Shown here one piece after another: positions 1 to 7,033 of a stretch of DNA of 9,953 bases. The translations under genes and the position numbers were made by a program. The stretch comes from Chitinophagaceae bacterium (GTDB lineage: Bacteria; Bacteroidota; Bacteroidia; Chitinophagales; Chitinophagaceae), in NCBI GenBank assembly GCA_017989935.1, contig JAGNOY010000049.1, positions 1 through 9,953 on the forward strand. Direction: 5' to 3'. Below the pieces are notes generated by a model. That model was not told where the DNA came from. It made no database searches and saw nothing but the letters and a program-made list of their open reading frames with translations. Each line of letters begins with the position of its first letter. The stretch's first letter is position 1.

Positions 1-657
1 CATTTTTCTCGTCCCATTGCAACACCTCCGACCAAACATGAAGGTAGCCAAGGTTCGATCTTTTATCCAACCGATCCTCAAGGACAAGGTACATGGATTG
101 CTGGTAACCACAAGTATACCATTTGTTTATTAAATGGAGGATTTGACAAACACGAAAGACTTGCAAGCTATAGACATAGTCGTGGATTAGTGGTACTAGA
201 TTTTTTTACTTACAATTCAATCACGGATTTTGTTAGGTCTTATAATTTTTCTAATCTTGAACCATTTACGCTGCTAATTATTTCACATCAGCTTCAAGAA
301 ATCCATCAAATTATAGTCACACATGATGAAGTGCATCACAACATACTGCCTGGGAATTTGCCCCAGATATGGAGCTCTTCTACCTTATATGACGAACCTA
401 CAAAAACAAAAAGAACAAAATGGTATCACAACTTGCTTAAATCACTCCCTGTAGATTCAAGAAAAGCCTTAATTGATTTCCACAAACAATCTATAGATGA
501 TAACCAAGAAGAAGGCATAAAAATTAATCGAGATGATATTGTTAGAACGGTTAGCTTGACTTCTATTTACAAACAAGAAGACGGTAGCATAGATTGGCAC
601 TACGAAGATTTTTTACAACACCAAATACATAATCTGCATGTCATTGCCTACACGTAA
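1..657 (+). CDS. NRDE/TANGO2-family protein, 5'-truncated by window edge
   Basis: The frame is open from base 1 and ends at TAA 655-657, giving 218 visible residues. The ATG at 190 is internal: strongly family-like sequence lies upstream of it, including GTWIAGN (about residues 36-42), CLLNGGF (48-54) and the SRGLVVLDFFTY stretch (about 65-76). Further on come FTLLI, an IWSSSTLY motif and VRTVSLTSIY near the C terminus. These match the NRDE (DUF833, TANGO2-like) family as I know it. Family members are about 250 residues, so some 30-40 N-terminal residues, including the Asn-Arg-Asp-Glu motif, lie before the window. The biochemical role of bacterial members is not established, and a soluble cytoplasmic protein is expected. 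The last 20 bases overlap the downstream ATP-grasp gene, which suggests one transcript and possibly coupled translation. Confidence 0.87.
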   Translation, partial: HFSRPIATPPTKHEGSQGSIFYPTDPQGQGTWIAGNHKYTICLLNGGFDKHERLASYRHSRGLVVLDFFTYNSITDFVRSYNFSNLEPFTLLIISHQLQEIHQIIVTHDEVHHNILPGNLPQIWSSSTLYDEPTKTKRTKWYHNLLKSLPVDSRKALIDFHKQSIDDNQEEGIKINRDDIVRTVSLTSIYKQEDGSIDWHYEDFLQHQIHNLHVIAYT

Positions 658-1669
658 AGGCATATTGCAACAACTTGGAATCAAACACCACGAATATTGG
701 ACCTGGTGGTTATTAGTGATTCCTATTTGGCCATTATGGTTGTGGTATGGTCTTCGATTGAGGTGTGCCACCTGGTTTACTGTGGTAAATCCGGGTATGG
801 AAGACAGTGGCTTTCTCGGAGAAAGTAAAATAAAAATTCTTGATGATATTCCCGATGCTTACAAGCCCAAGACCCTTTTCGTACCTAAGTTTTCTAATCT
901 CACCCTGGTTGGCGAACAACTCATTCAACAACAACTCACATTCCCACTTATAGCCAAACCAGATATTGGTGGACGTGGACGAAAAGTACTTATTCTACAA
1001 TCAATTTCAGACTTGCAAGCCTATCATCATGATATGGATGAAGACTACATGCTGCAAAATTTAATTCCCTATTCCATTGAACTCGGGGTTTTCTATATCA
1101 GAATCCCTGATCAAGAAAAGGGTTATGTAACTTCCGTCGCGCAAAAAGGTTTCTTACAAGTCCAAGGTGATGGCCAACATAGCATCCGTCAATTAATGAT
1201 CAAAGACTATCGAGCGTCTTTACAAATAGAAAGACTTCAAAAAAATTTAGATCTCAATAGAATTCCTCAACTTGATGAAATCGTGTTGCTCGAACCGATA
1301 GGCAATCATTGTCGTGGCACCTCATTTCTTGATGCCAATCATTTAATCAACAATCAGCTGCATGAGGTATTCGATAATATAGCAAAACAAATTCCAGGTT
1401 TCTATTATGGCAGATTCGATCTTAAAGTAAAATCTTTTGAAGATCTGTACCAAGGTCAACATATTCAAATCATGGAATTGAATGGCCTCACCGCAGATGC
1501 AGCGCATATCTTCGATCCGAATAGTAGACTTCGAGATGCTTATTATACCCAAATCAAGCACTGTAAACTTTCCTATCAAATTGCCAAATTTCATTTAAAA
1601 CAAGGCGTCAAACCAACTCCCTTGCTTGAACTTATAAAAAAATCATTGGGCTATTTTCAAACAGCTTAA
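638..1669 (+). CDS. membrane-anchored ATP-grasp protein, D-alanine-D-alanine ligase-like
   Basis: 343 residues. After a short polar N terminus, residues 20-41 form one hydrophobic, Trp-rich segment (W21, W23, W24, W31, W34, W36), probably a membrane anchor. A conserved NPGMEDSGFLGESK block follows (51-64). The ATP-grasp fold is suggested by PLIAKPDIGGRGRKV (103-117, nucleotide-binding Lys107 and Gly-rich loop), the central FLQVQGDG (172-179), and the C-terminal RFDLKV (259-264, Asp261) and MELNG (279-283, Glu280 and Asn282), which are candidate metal ligands. Databases often label such proteins D-alanine-D-alanine ligase, but the anchor and the divergent N-terminal domain differ from Ddl, so the true substrate is unknown. 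An ATP-dependent carboxylate-amine ligation is the expected chemistry. The start ATG lies 20 bases inside the NRDE gene. The TAA overlaps the fabD stop. Confidence 0.8.
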   Translation: MSLPTRKGILQQLGIKHHEYWTWWLLVIPIWPLWLWYGLRLRCATWFTVVNPGMEDSGFLGESKIKILDDIPDAYKPKTLFVPKFSNLTLVGEQLIQQQLTFPLIAKPDIGGRGRKVLILQSISDLQAYHHDMDEDYMLQNLIPYSIELGVFYIRIPDQEKGYVTSVAQKGFLQVQGDGQHSIRQLMIKDYRASLQIERLQKNLDLNRIPQLDEIVLLEPIGNHCRGTSFLDANHLINNQLHEVFDNIAKQIPGFYYGRFDLKVKSFEDLYQGQHIQIMELNGLTADAAHIFDPNSRLRDAYYTQIKHCKLSYQIAKFHLKQGVKPTPLLELIKKSLGYFQTA

Positions 1670-2550
1670 GATCCAAGTCCATCTGTAATCGCTTCCTTAT
1701 AAATTTTCTTTATTAATCCTTGCAACACACTGCCTGGTCCACACTCTGTGAAATGTGTAGCACCATCTGCTTGCATTTGCAACACACTCTGAGTCCAACG
1801 AACAGGTGCCGTTAATTGTGCAATCAAATTTGATTTAATTTCATCAGGATTCGTCACAGGCTTCGCATTCACATTTTGATAAACTGGACAAATAGGCGAA
1901 TTGAATTGTGTAGCCTCTATAGCTGCTTGCAATTCAATTCTTGCAGGTTCCATAAGCGGCGAATGAAAGGCGCCACCCACAGGCAATACCAAAGCACGCT
2001 TCGCACCTGCTTCCTTCATTTTTTCACAAGCAATCTCAATGCCTCTTAAAGACCCTGAAATCACTAACTGCCCTGGACAATTATAGTTAGCAGCCACCAC
2101 CACTTCACCTTCGATTGATGCACAGATCTCTTCCACCTTGGCATCATCCAAATTCAATACTGCTGCCATGGTAGAAGGATTCAATTCGCAAGCCTTTTGC
2201 ATCGCATTTGCACGCATAGAAACAAGTTTCAATCCATCTTCAAAACTCATGGTTTTGTTGGCAACTAAGGCAGAAAATTCCCCTAATGAATGTCCAGCTA
2301 CCATATCAGGTTTAAGATCAGGTGACATCATAAATAAAATCACAGCATGCAAAAACACCGCAGGCTGAGTTACATTCGTTTGTTTTAAATCTTCTGCAGT
2401 GCCCGTAAACATTAAGTCTGAAATTCTAAATCCTAATATCTCATTCGCTTTTTCAAACAGCTCTTTAGCCTGATCAAATTGTTCATATAACTCCTTTCCC
2501 ATACCAGGAAATTGCGATCCTTGTCCAGGAAATACATAAGCATGTTTCAT
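1666..2550 (-). CDS. fabD: malonyl-CoA:acyl carrier protein transacylase FabD
   Basis: 294 residues, close to the usual length of about 300. FabD moves the malonyl group from CoA to acyl carrier protein, supplying the extender unit for type II fatty-acid synthesis in the cytoplasm. Hallmarks are all present: the N-terminal FPGQGSQ (7-13, oxyanion-hole Gln10), the nucleophile elbow GHSLGEF (86-92, catalytic Ser88), Arg113, which binds the malonyl carboxylate, the catalytic His196 in AFHSPLM, and the C-terminal ECGPGSVL. The start ATG (2548-2550 on the reverse strand) immediately precedes the canonical MKHAYVFPGQG start. No other fatty-acid synthesis gene is nearby, so it seems to be transcribed alone. 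Its stop codon overlaps the stop of the convergent ATP-grasp gene at TTAA 1666-1669. Confidence 0.97.
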   Translation of the reverse strand: MKHAYVFPGQGSQFPGMGKELYEQFDQAKELFEKANEILGFRISDLMFTGTAEDLKQTNVTQPAVFLHAVILFMMSPDLKPDMVAGHSLGEFSALVANKTMSFEDGLKLVSMRANAMQKACELNPSTMAAVLNLDDAKVEEICASIEGEVVVAANYNCPGQLVISGSLRGIEIACEKMKEAGAKRALVLPVGGAFHSPLMEPARIELQAAIEATQFNSPICPVYQNVNAKPVTNPDEIKSNLIAQLTAPVRWTQSVLQMQADGATHFTECGPGSVLQGLIKKIYKEAITDGLGS

Positions 2551-2592
2551 ATTTAATACTATTTTATTATACTAATTTTAATTAAACAATCA

Positions 2593-2731
2593 TTTGGCGG
2601 GCTCTCGTGAGGTTGGCTTGTAACAACTCACCTTATGAATCTCGACAACCCCACGAGACCGGGCTTTTCGCTCCAAGCCATCTCGTTTTGAAGAACGAGA
2701 TGGGCTTTCCGCTGCAATCCCTGCCCGAGGC
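2593..2731 (+). repeat. palindrome-rich intergenic repeat, copy 1
   Basis: This repeat fills much of the fabD / amine-oxidase gap. It starts at TTTGGCGGGC and ends near GCCCGAGG. In order it holds a 5-bp closing stem (CGGGC 2598-2602 with GCCCG 2723-2727), hairpin A (TCTCGTG 2603-2609 with CACGAGA 2652-2658, continued by GGTTG 2611-2615 with CAACC 2646-2650), a left arm GGGCTTTTCGCTCCAA (2661-2676), hairpin B (CCATCTCGTT 2678-2687 with AACGAGATGG 2694-2703, loop TTGAAG), and a right arm GGGCTTTCCGCTGCAA (2702-2717) that continues as TCCCT to 2722. The two arms match at 14 of 16 bases. A second copy lies at 6871-6998 on the other strand. It sits between divergent genes, so a terminator role is unlikely. 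Confidence 0.8.
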
Positions 2732-2840
2732 TTTCGTTCAATGTCATGAAATAAGTCTATACATCATTCTTCCTCCAAATTAAGTTTGGGCGCAAGATAA
2801 AATCATAATTTAAGTGTTGCAATCTTTTTTCTGTTTTCTA

Positions 2841-2871
2841 TTGCACAAGTAATTCAGTCTATGTATTTTGG
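2841..2871 (+). promoter_or_regulatory. possible Bacteroidota-type promoter for the amine-oxidase gene
   Basis: TTG at 2841-2843 is followed after 20 bases by TATTTTGG (2864-2871), which matches 5 of the 6 fixed positions of the TAnnTTTG -7 element known from Bacteroidota. Transcription would begin near 2878, just before the ATG at 2889. That supports this ATG over the in-frame TTG at 2868, which would fall inside the promoter. The match is short and could be chance in AT-rich DNA. Confidence 0.35.
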
Positions 2872-2888
2872 CACTACAAACCAACACC

Positions 2889-4445
2889 ATGAAAAAAACA
2901 AAAACAGATTTACTGAATCTATTGCGCCAAACTTTTTTTAAAGCCAACTTAAAAGAAAGTAAGTCCAATCAACTTACACTAAGCAATACTTCACGAAGAA
3001 ACTTTATCAAAAACTCCTTGATAGGCGCCACAGGCTTGAGCGTATTACCATCACTCCCTACTTTTGCCCAAAATTACTTAGACAACACTGAAAAACAGGA
3101 TTTTAAAATTGGCATTTTAGGTGCAGGTATCGCTGGCTTGCATGCAGCCTATATTCTTCAACAAAAAGGAATTCAGTCTGACATTTTCGAAGGCAGTAAC
3201 CGAACAGGTGGTCGCATGTATACAACCAAAGGACTATTAGGCAAAAATATCACTACAGAATTAGGAGGCGAATTTATTGATAGCACACATGAAGATATTT
3301 TACAGCTAGCTTCTGAATTCAATTTACCTTTAATTGATACAAACCAAGATGCCCACTTGACCAAACAAATACTTTATTTTAATGGTCACAAATACACAGC
3401 AAGTGATTTGGTAAAAAGCTGGAAACCTTATCTTCAAAAAATTACAGCCGATATAGAAAGTTTACCCGAAGAAATTACTTATAAAAGCCACCAAGGTGCC
3501 GAACGATTCGACAAAATGTCTATTGAAACTTATCTTCAAAAAAAAGGCATCAAAGGTTGGTTATTTAAACTGCTTCAAGTTGCCTTTACCACAGAATATG
3601 GGATGGACATCAATCAACAATCTGCGCTTAATTTTCTGTTTCTTTTTAAGCCAGAAAAAAGCGACGATTTATTTGGCGATAGTGATGAAAGATATAAAAT
3701 CGAAGGTGGCAATCAACGAATCACCGACGAACTCACTAAAAGACTTCCTGCAGTAAAACTCAATCATAGTGTAACTAAAATTGCACAACATAAAAATGGA
3801 TTTTATGTGTATTTCAGCAATGGCAAGAAGCGTTATGTCGACTATCTAATTTGCACTATCCCTTTTACTCAATTGAGAAAAGTAGTGCTGCAAATTCCTG
3901 CCATGACAAAAATTAAAAAGAAATGTATTCATGAATTAGGTTATGGAATGAATGCAAAAATGTTCGCTGGTTACAAAACAAAAATATGGCGTCAGCAACA
4001 TGCATCTGGGCAATGCTTTACAGACTTGCCTTTTCAGTTAGGCTGGGATAGTTCGCAATTACAGCAAGGCAAAGAAGGCGGGTATACCTTTTTAACAGGT
4101 GGCAAAGGAAGTATAGCCATGAAAAGCCAACCCTTAGACATTAAAGTCAAAGAATATGTAAGTCAATTAAATCAAGTTTTTAAAAATTCAGGCAAGGAAT
4201 ATAATGGCAAAAAAGGAATTTTCTATTGGCCAGATCATCCATACACTCAGGGAAGTTATGCCTGTTATAAAGTAGGTCAATGGACAAGTATTGGTGGCGC
4301 AGAAGCAGAGTCAATTGGAAATTTATTTTTCGCAGGCGAGCATTGCAGTGTTGATTTTCAAGGATTCATGAATGGCGGTGCCGAAACTGGCAGAGTAGCA
4401 GCCATGAAAGTTCTTTCTACAATCCCCATGCAAGATTTAAAATAA
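2889..4445 (+). CDS. Tat-exported flavin monoamine oxidase family FAD-dependent oxidoreductase
   Basis: 518 residues from the ATG at 2889. The frame also allows a TTG at 2868, but the ATG is preferred. A long N-terminal region precedes a twin-arginine signal, SRRNFIK (35-41), then a hydrophobic stretch (about 43-54) and a probable cleavage site near PTFAQ (57-61), so export of the folded, FAD-loaded protein by the Tat pathway is likely. The FAD-binding Rossmann motif GAGIAG lies at 78-83, Glu101 ends the second strand, and RTGGRM at 105-110 is typical of amine oxidases. Near the C terminus, FFAGEHCS and FQGFMNGGAETGR form the second FAD-contact region of monoamine, polyamine and L-amino-acid oxidases. 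The substrate cannot be read from sequence: an amine or amino acid is expected, oxidised to an imine with release of hydrogen peroxide. The next gene starts 90 bases downstream on the same strand and may be co-transcribed. Confidence 0.88.
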   Translation: MKKTKTDLLNLLRQTFFKANLKESKSNQLTLSNTSRRNFIKNSLIGATGLSVLPSLPTFAQNYLDNTEKQDFKIGILGAGIAGLHAAYILQQKGIQSDIFEGSNRTGGRMYTTKGLLGKNITTELGGEFIDSTHEDILQLASEFNLPLIDTNQDAHLTKQILYFNGHKYTASDLVKSWKPYLQKITADIESLPEEITYKSHQGAERFDKMSIETYLQKKGIKGWLFKLLQVAFTTEYGMDINQQSALNFLFLFKPEKSDDLFGDSDERYKIEGGNQRITDELTKRLPAVKLNHSVTKIAQHKNGFYVYFSNGKKRYVDYLICTIPFTQLRKVVLQIPAMTKIKKKCIHELGYGMNAKMFAGYKTKIWRQQHASGQCFTDLPFQLGWDSSQLQQGKEGGYTFLTGGKGSIAMKSQPLDIKVKEYVSQLNQVFKNSGKEYNGKKGIFYWPDHPYTQGSYACYKVGQWTSIGGAEAESIGNLFFAGEHCSVDFQGFMNGGAETGRVAAMKVLSTIPMQDLK

Positions 4446-4535
4446 GTGCTTTAGATTTTGACAGTATTTCTTTTCAAAGAAAATACGTTTATCGTCTAAC
4501 CTTTCATTTGCGACTACATTTTTTATCTTTATTGC

Positions 4536-6143
4536 ATGAAAAATTCATTTTCTGCCCTACTTAGTAAACTTCAATCTGTACTATATGTTTTTGACGAAGA
4601 AAGTACTTATTCAAAAAAGTCAATTCTTCGAGAGTTATCAAAAACATCTATTGATTTAAAACACGCCATGGCTTACCAAGAGTCATTGCTTTTTATCGTC
4701 ACTCATCCTAACAACGAAGACATCTATCAATTCGCCATCAAAGAAATTAAGCATCTTGCTAACACTATTAAAAATATTACTGCAGCTAACATAGGAGAAT
4801 TACAAGATACTGGACTACCACATACCAGCATGATCACTCGATTTTCTCATGATCTTTTATCTTGGTTAATCAACAGAAAAGATTGTTCGCTCGAATTAGA
4901 TTCTTTTGAAGAAGAAGGTACAGCATTAAAAGATATTTTAAGAATCACTTTGCCACCGCTCGAACACGAAGAAACAACTGCGGAATTAAGTAATATAGAA
5001 ATGCTTGATGCGTTGAAGATAAAAAAGGCAAATCGTCTTGATTTTCTGCTCAATGAATTTAGCACCTTGAATGAAACTGCTACAATTAAAGATTTTTTGT
5101 GGGATTCATTGAAAGCATTTATACAAATCAAACCCTATAGCGTCCGCTATTCAAGACTTTATAATCGAATTTCGTTTGCACCGATAGTGTACCAAGAAAA
5201 ATTACTTAAAAAGTTCGATCATGTACAATTATTGAATCAAGCTATACCTGATCCCCTAGATCTAAGTGAAACGTTGTTAAACGAAGTTGAATCAGTCATC
5301 AAATTATCCTTGGTCTTAACTATGCGTGAAACCGATCCATCGACCTATATGGATAAATCTTCTTTAAAATATTTTGTTTTGGAGCGAGGTATTTCTATTG
5401 CAATTTATGGCATGGCAGCTTCACGACAAATGCCCTTGCAATCTTATATTGGCTATACTCTTTTCAAAAATGGGTATCCAATTTCATATGGAGGTAGTTG
5501 GGTTTTTGGATATATGGCCATGTTTGGACTGAATATATTAGAGGCCTTTAGAGGAGGAGAATCTGGTTATATCATGTGTCAATTACTTCGAGTCTATAAA
5601 CAAGTGTTCAAACTTCAATGTGTTGAAGTAGAGCCTTATCAATATGGGTTAGATAATCCAGATGGGATTCGGACTGGCGCATTTTGGTTTTATTACAAAT
5701 ATGGGTTCAGGCCCCTTGACCCTCAGCTCCGAAAATTAGCCGAAAGTGAGCATCAAAAAATTAGCACTAAAAATAAATACAGATCAAACGAAAAAATACT
5801 CTTGCGGTTTACCGAAAACAATATTGCCTTGAAATTTTCAACGAGTACACCTCGATCACACCATTTTTTTACAGCTAAAGTGTCAAAAATGATTCAAGAT
5901 AAATTTGCTGGAAATCGAGTGAAAGCCGTTGAAGCATGTTATGCTGCTCTGATGCAAAAACTAATAATGAAGAAGGCTCTTCAGGCGGAGCAAGTAAAAG
6001 TATGTAAGGACTTTGCTTTGATAGTTTCGTCACTGGACATCAAGGAGGCAAAGAAATTAGATTTAATTCAACAAATGATCATCACAAAACCAACAGATCC
6101 ATACAGGTATAATTTGCTATGGCAAGAGTTTTTGACATCTTAA
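4536..6143 (+). CDS. conserved hypothetical protein with a GNAT-like segment
   Basis: 535 residues, with no signal peptide or clear membrane helix. The first half (about 1-250) is mostly helical in character with no motif I recognise. The conserved core is at about 306-394: GYTLFKNGYPISYGG, then FRGGESGY (338-345), VEPYQYGLDNPDGIRTGAFWFYYKYGFRP (in pieces at 365-393). The alternating strand-like pieces, the Gly-rich FRGGESG turn and the closing AFWFYYKYGFRP, which resembles the Tyr-containing last helix and strand of N-acetyltransferases, suggest a GNAT-type fold. I have the impression of similar uncharacterised proteins in other bacteria, but cannot verify this. Function and substrate are unknown. 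It follows the amine-oxidase gene by 90 bases, and its TAA shares TTAA 6140-6143 with the convergent oxygenase gene. The start ATG is supported by an upstream AT-rich stretch and the absence of a closer alternative. Confidence 0.78.
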   Translation: MKNSFSALLSKLQSVLYVFDEESTYSKKSILRELSKTSIDLKHAMAYQESLLFIVTHPNNEDIYQFAIKEIKHLANTIKNITAANIGELQDTGLPHTSMITRFSHDLLSWLINRKDCSLELDSFEEEGTALKDILRITLPPLEHEETTAELSNIEMLDALKIKKANRLDFLLNEFSTLNETATIKDFLWDSLKAFIQIKPYSVRYSRLYNRISFAPIVYQEKLLKKFDHVQLLNQAIPDPLDLSETLLNEVESVIKLSLVLTMRETDPSTYMDKSSLKYFVLERGISIAIYGMAASRQMPLQSYIGYTLFKNGYPISYGGSWVFGYMAMFGLNILEAFRGGESGYIMCQLLRVYKQVFKLQCVEVEPYQYGLDNPDGIRTGAFWFYYKYGFRPLDPQLRKLAESEHQKISTKNKYRSNEKILLRFTENNIALKFSTSTPRSHHFFTAKVSKMIQDKFAGNRVKAVEACYAALMQKLIMKKALQAEQVKVCKDFALIVSSLDIKEAKKLDLIQQMIITKPTDPYRYNLLWQEFLTS

Positions 6144-6790
6144 ACATTGTTCATCTTGAAAGTACTCCAATCGACTCCAATTCGAAAAGTCTGATAAATT
6201 CGACCATTTTTCATATCCCCACCAAAGTGCTTGGTAGCAGAATGAAGTGCCCCAGAAGGATAGGCTACCATGCGATTAAAACGATTACCAACTCGATCAA
6301 TTTCAACCCACTTATCACGTAATTTGCTATCTTCTTCTAGCCTATTTCTCAACTCAGACAATTTGATGTTGAGCCTTCTAGCATCTTGTGGTGTAGCTGG
6401 ATTTATTAGGCCCGTTTGTTTGTGCATCCATAAAGAAGTGCCGCAATCATAAGGCAAATCAGGTGTCAAATAAATGAGCACAGTAATATCATTATAAGGT
6501 TCGTCTGAATGTACGCCAGGTACTTCTTTTCTTTTGCCATCTGAAAATCCTTGGTAAAAAACCCCATTTTCTTCGATGGGATCAGTATCCCAGCGAGTGA
6601 TTTTAACACCCAAAATTTTCTCAAGTTTTTGTTTGACACCAGGTTCGTGATATACAGTTCGACTTCGAAAACCTGTTACATGTTCGGGTTCATAAAATGA
6701 AGCTTGTTTAACAGCCTCTAAAACAATTTGAGGATTTTTGTAAAAATTATCTTTTACTAAGAGAAATCTTGGGTATAACAATTTTTCCAT
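6140..6790 (-). CDS. 2OG-Fe(II) oxygenase-like protein (DUF6445-type)
   Basis: 216 residues. The C-terminal half carries a plausible iron-binding facial triad: His94 and Asp96 in VHSDEPYND, and His183 in YPSGALHSATKHFG, followed by Arg197 in GRIYQTFRIG, placed to bind the 2-oxoglutarate carboxylate. TVLIYLTPD and CGTSLW (about 103-121) fit strands of the double-stranded beta-helix, where the GGTSLW-type motif is common. The N-terminal part (FYKNPQIVLEAVKQASF) resembles the start of the DUF6445 family, often found as putative 2OG oxygenases. Substrate is unknown, and the protein should be cytoplasmic. The gene is divergent from dnaK across 341 bases and convergent with the GNAT-like gene. A role as prolyl or amino-acid hydroxylase is only a guess. 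Confidence 0.75.
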   Translation of the reverse strand: MEKLLYPRFLLVKDNFYKNPQIVLEAVKQASFYEPEHVTGFRSRTVYHEPGVKQKLEKILGVKITRWDTDPIEENGVFYQGFSDGKRKEVPGVHSDEPYNDITVLIYLTPDLPYDCGTSLWMHKQTGLINPATPQDARRLNIKLSELRNRLEEDSKLRDKWVEIDRVGNRFNRMVAYPSGALHSATKHFGGDMKNGRIYQTFRIGVDWSTFKMNNV

Positions 6791-6870
6791 ATTTTATTTA
6801 TTGATACTGTAAAAATACAATTTCAATTTTCTAGACACTGTGATCTTTGTCATAAACTTCATGAAGACTA

Positions 6871-6998
6871 GCCAGCCCGCGTGAAGGACTGCAACGGAAA
6901 TCCCCGACAACTCGTTCTTCAAAACGAGTGGAGGGATTAGAGTGAAAGGCCTGACCCAGATGGCATTGGCTGTTTTTGCCATCTGGGACACGCCCAAA
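6871..6998 (-). repeat. palindrome-rich intergenic repeat, copy 2 (inverted)
   Basis: Read on the minus strand this matches the organisation of the repeat at 2593-2731. It begins TTTGGGCG (6998-6991), has a closing stem (CACGC 6989-6993 with GCGTG 6879-6883), hairpin A (a perfect 11-bp inverted repeat CCCAGATGGCA 6955-6965 / TGCCATCTGGG 6977-6987), a left arm (6951-6930), hairpin B (ACTCGTT 6910-6916 / AACGAGT 6923-6929), and a right arm TTTCCGTTGCAGTCCTT (6900-6884). The 18-base hairpin core CTCGTTTTGAAGAACGAG is identical in both copies, and the right arms match at 14 of 17 bases. The copy fills the middle of the gap between the oxygenase gene and dnaK. Confidence 0.8.
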
Positions 6999-7033
6999 TA
7001 AGCACGTATATTGGAAAGAAAGTCACAAAATTG

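Noticed and set aside
190..657. ATG at 190 as the true start of the first gene
   Set aside because: The frame is open from base 1, and the residues before 190 carry clear NRDE-family motifs, so the gene is truncated by the window edge.
2138..2368. 76-residue plus-strand open frame inside fabD
   Set aside because: It lies entirely antisense to a well-supported fabD and has no recognisable protein features.
2868..2888. Longer start (TTG at 2868) for the amine-oxidase gene
   Set aside because: It would need a rare TTG start inside a plausible -7 element, while an ATG follows in frame at 2889 with a normal lysine-rich start.
4464..4486. AT-rich hairpin (GTATTT-CTTT with AAAGAAAATAC) after the amine-oxidase gene
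   Set aside because: The stem is short and bulged and no T-run follows, so it is not a convincing terminator. The 90-base gap shows nothing else.
4507..4531. TTTG with TATCTTTA before the gene at 4536, as a promoter
   Set aside because: The spacer is only 13 bases and the transcription start would fall on the start codon. Co-transcription with the upstream gene is equally likely.
6955..6987. Perfect 11-bp hairpin before dnaK as a terminator
   Set aside because: No T-run follows on either strand and no gene reads into it; it is hairpin A of the dispersed repeat.
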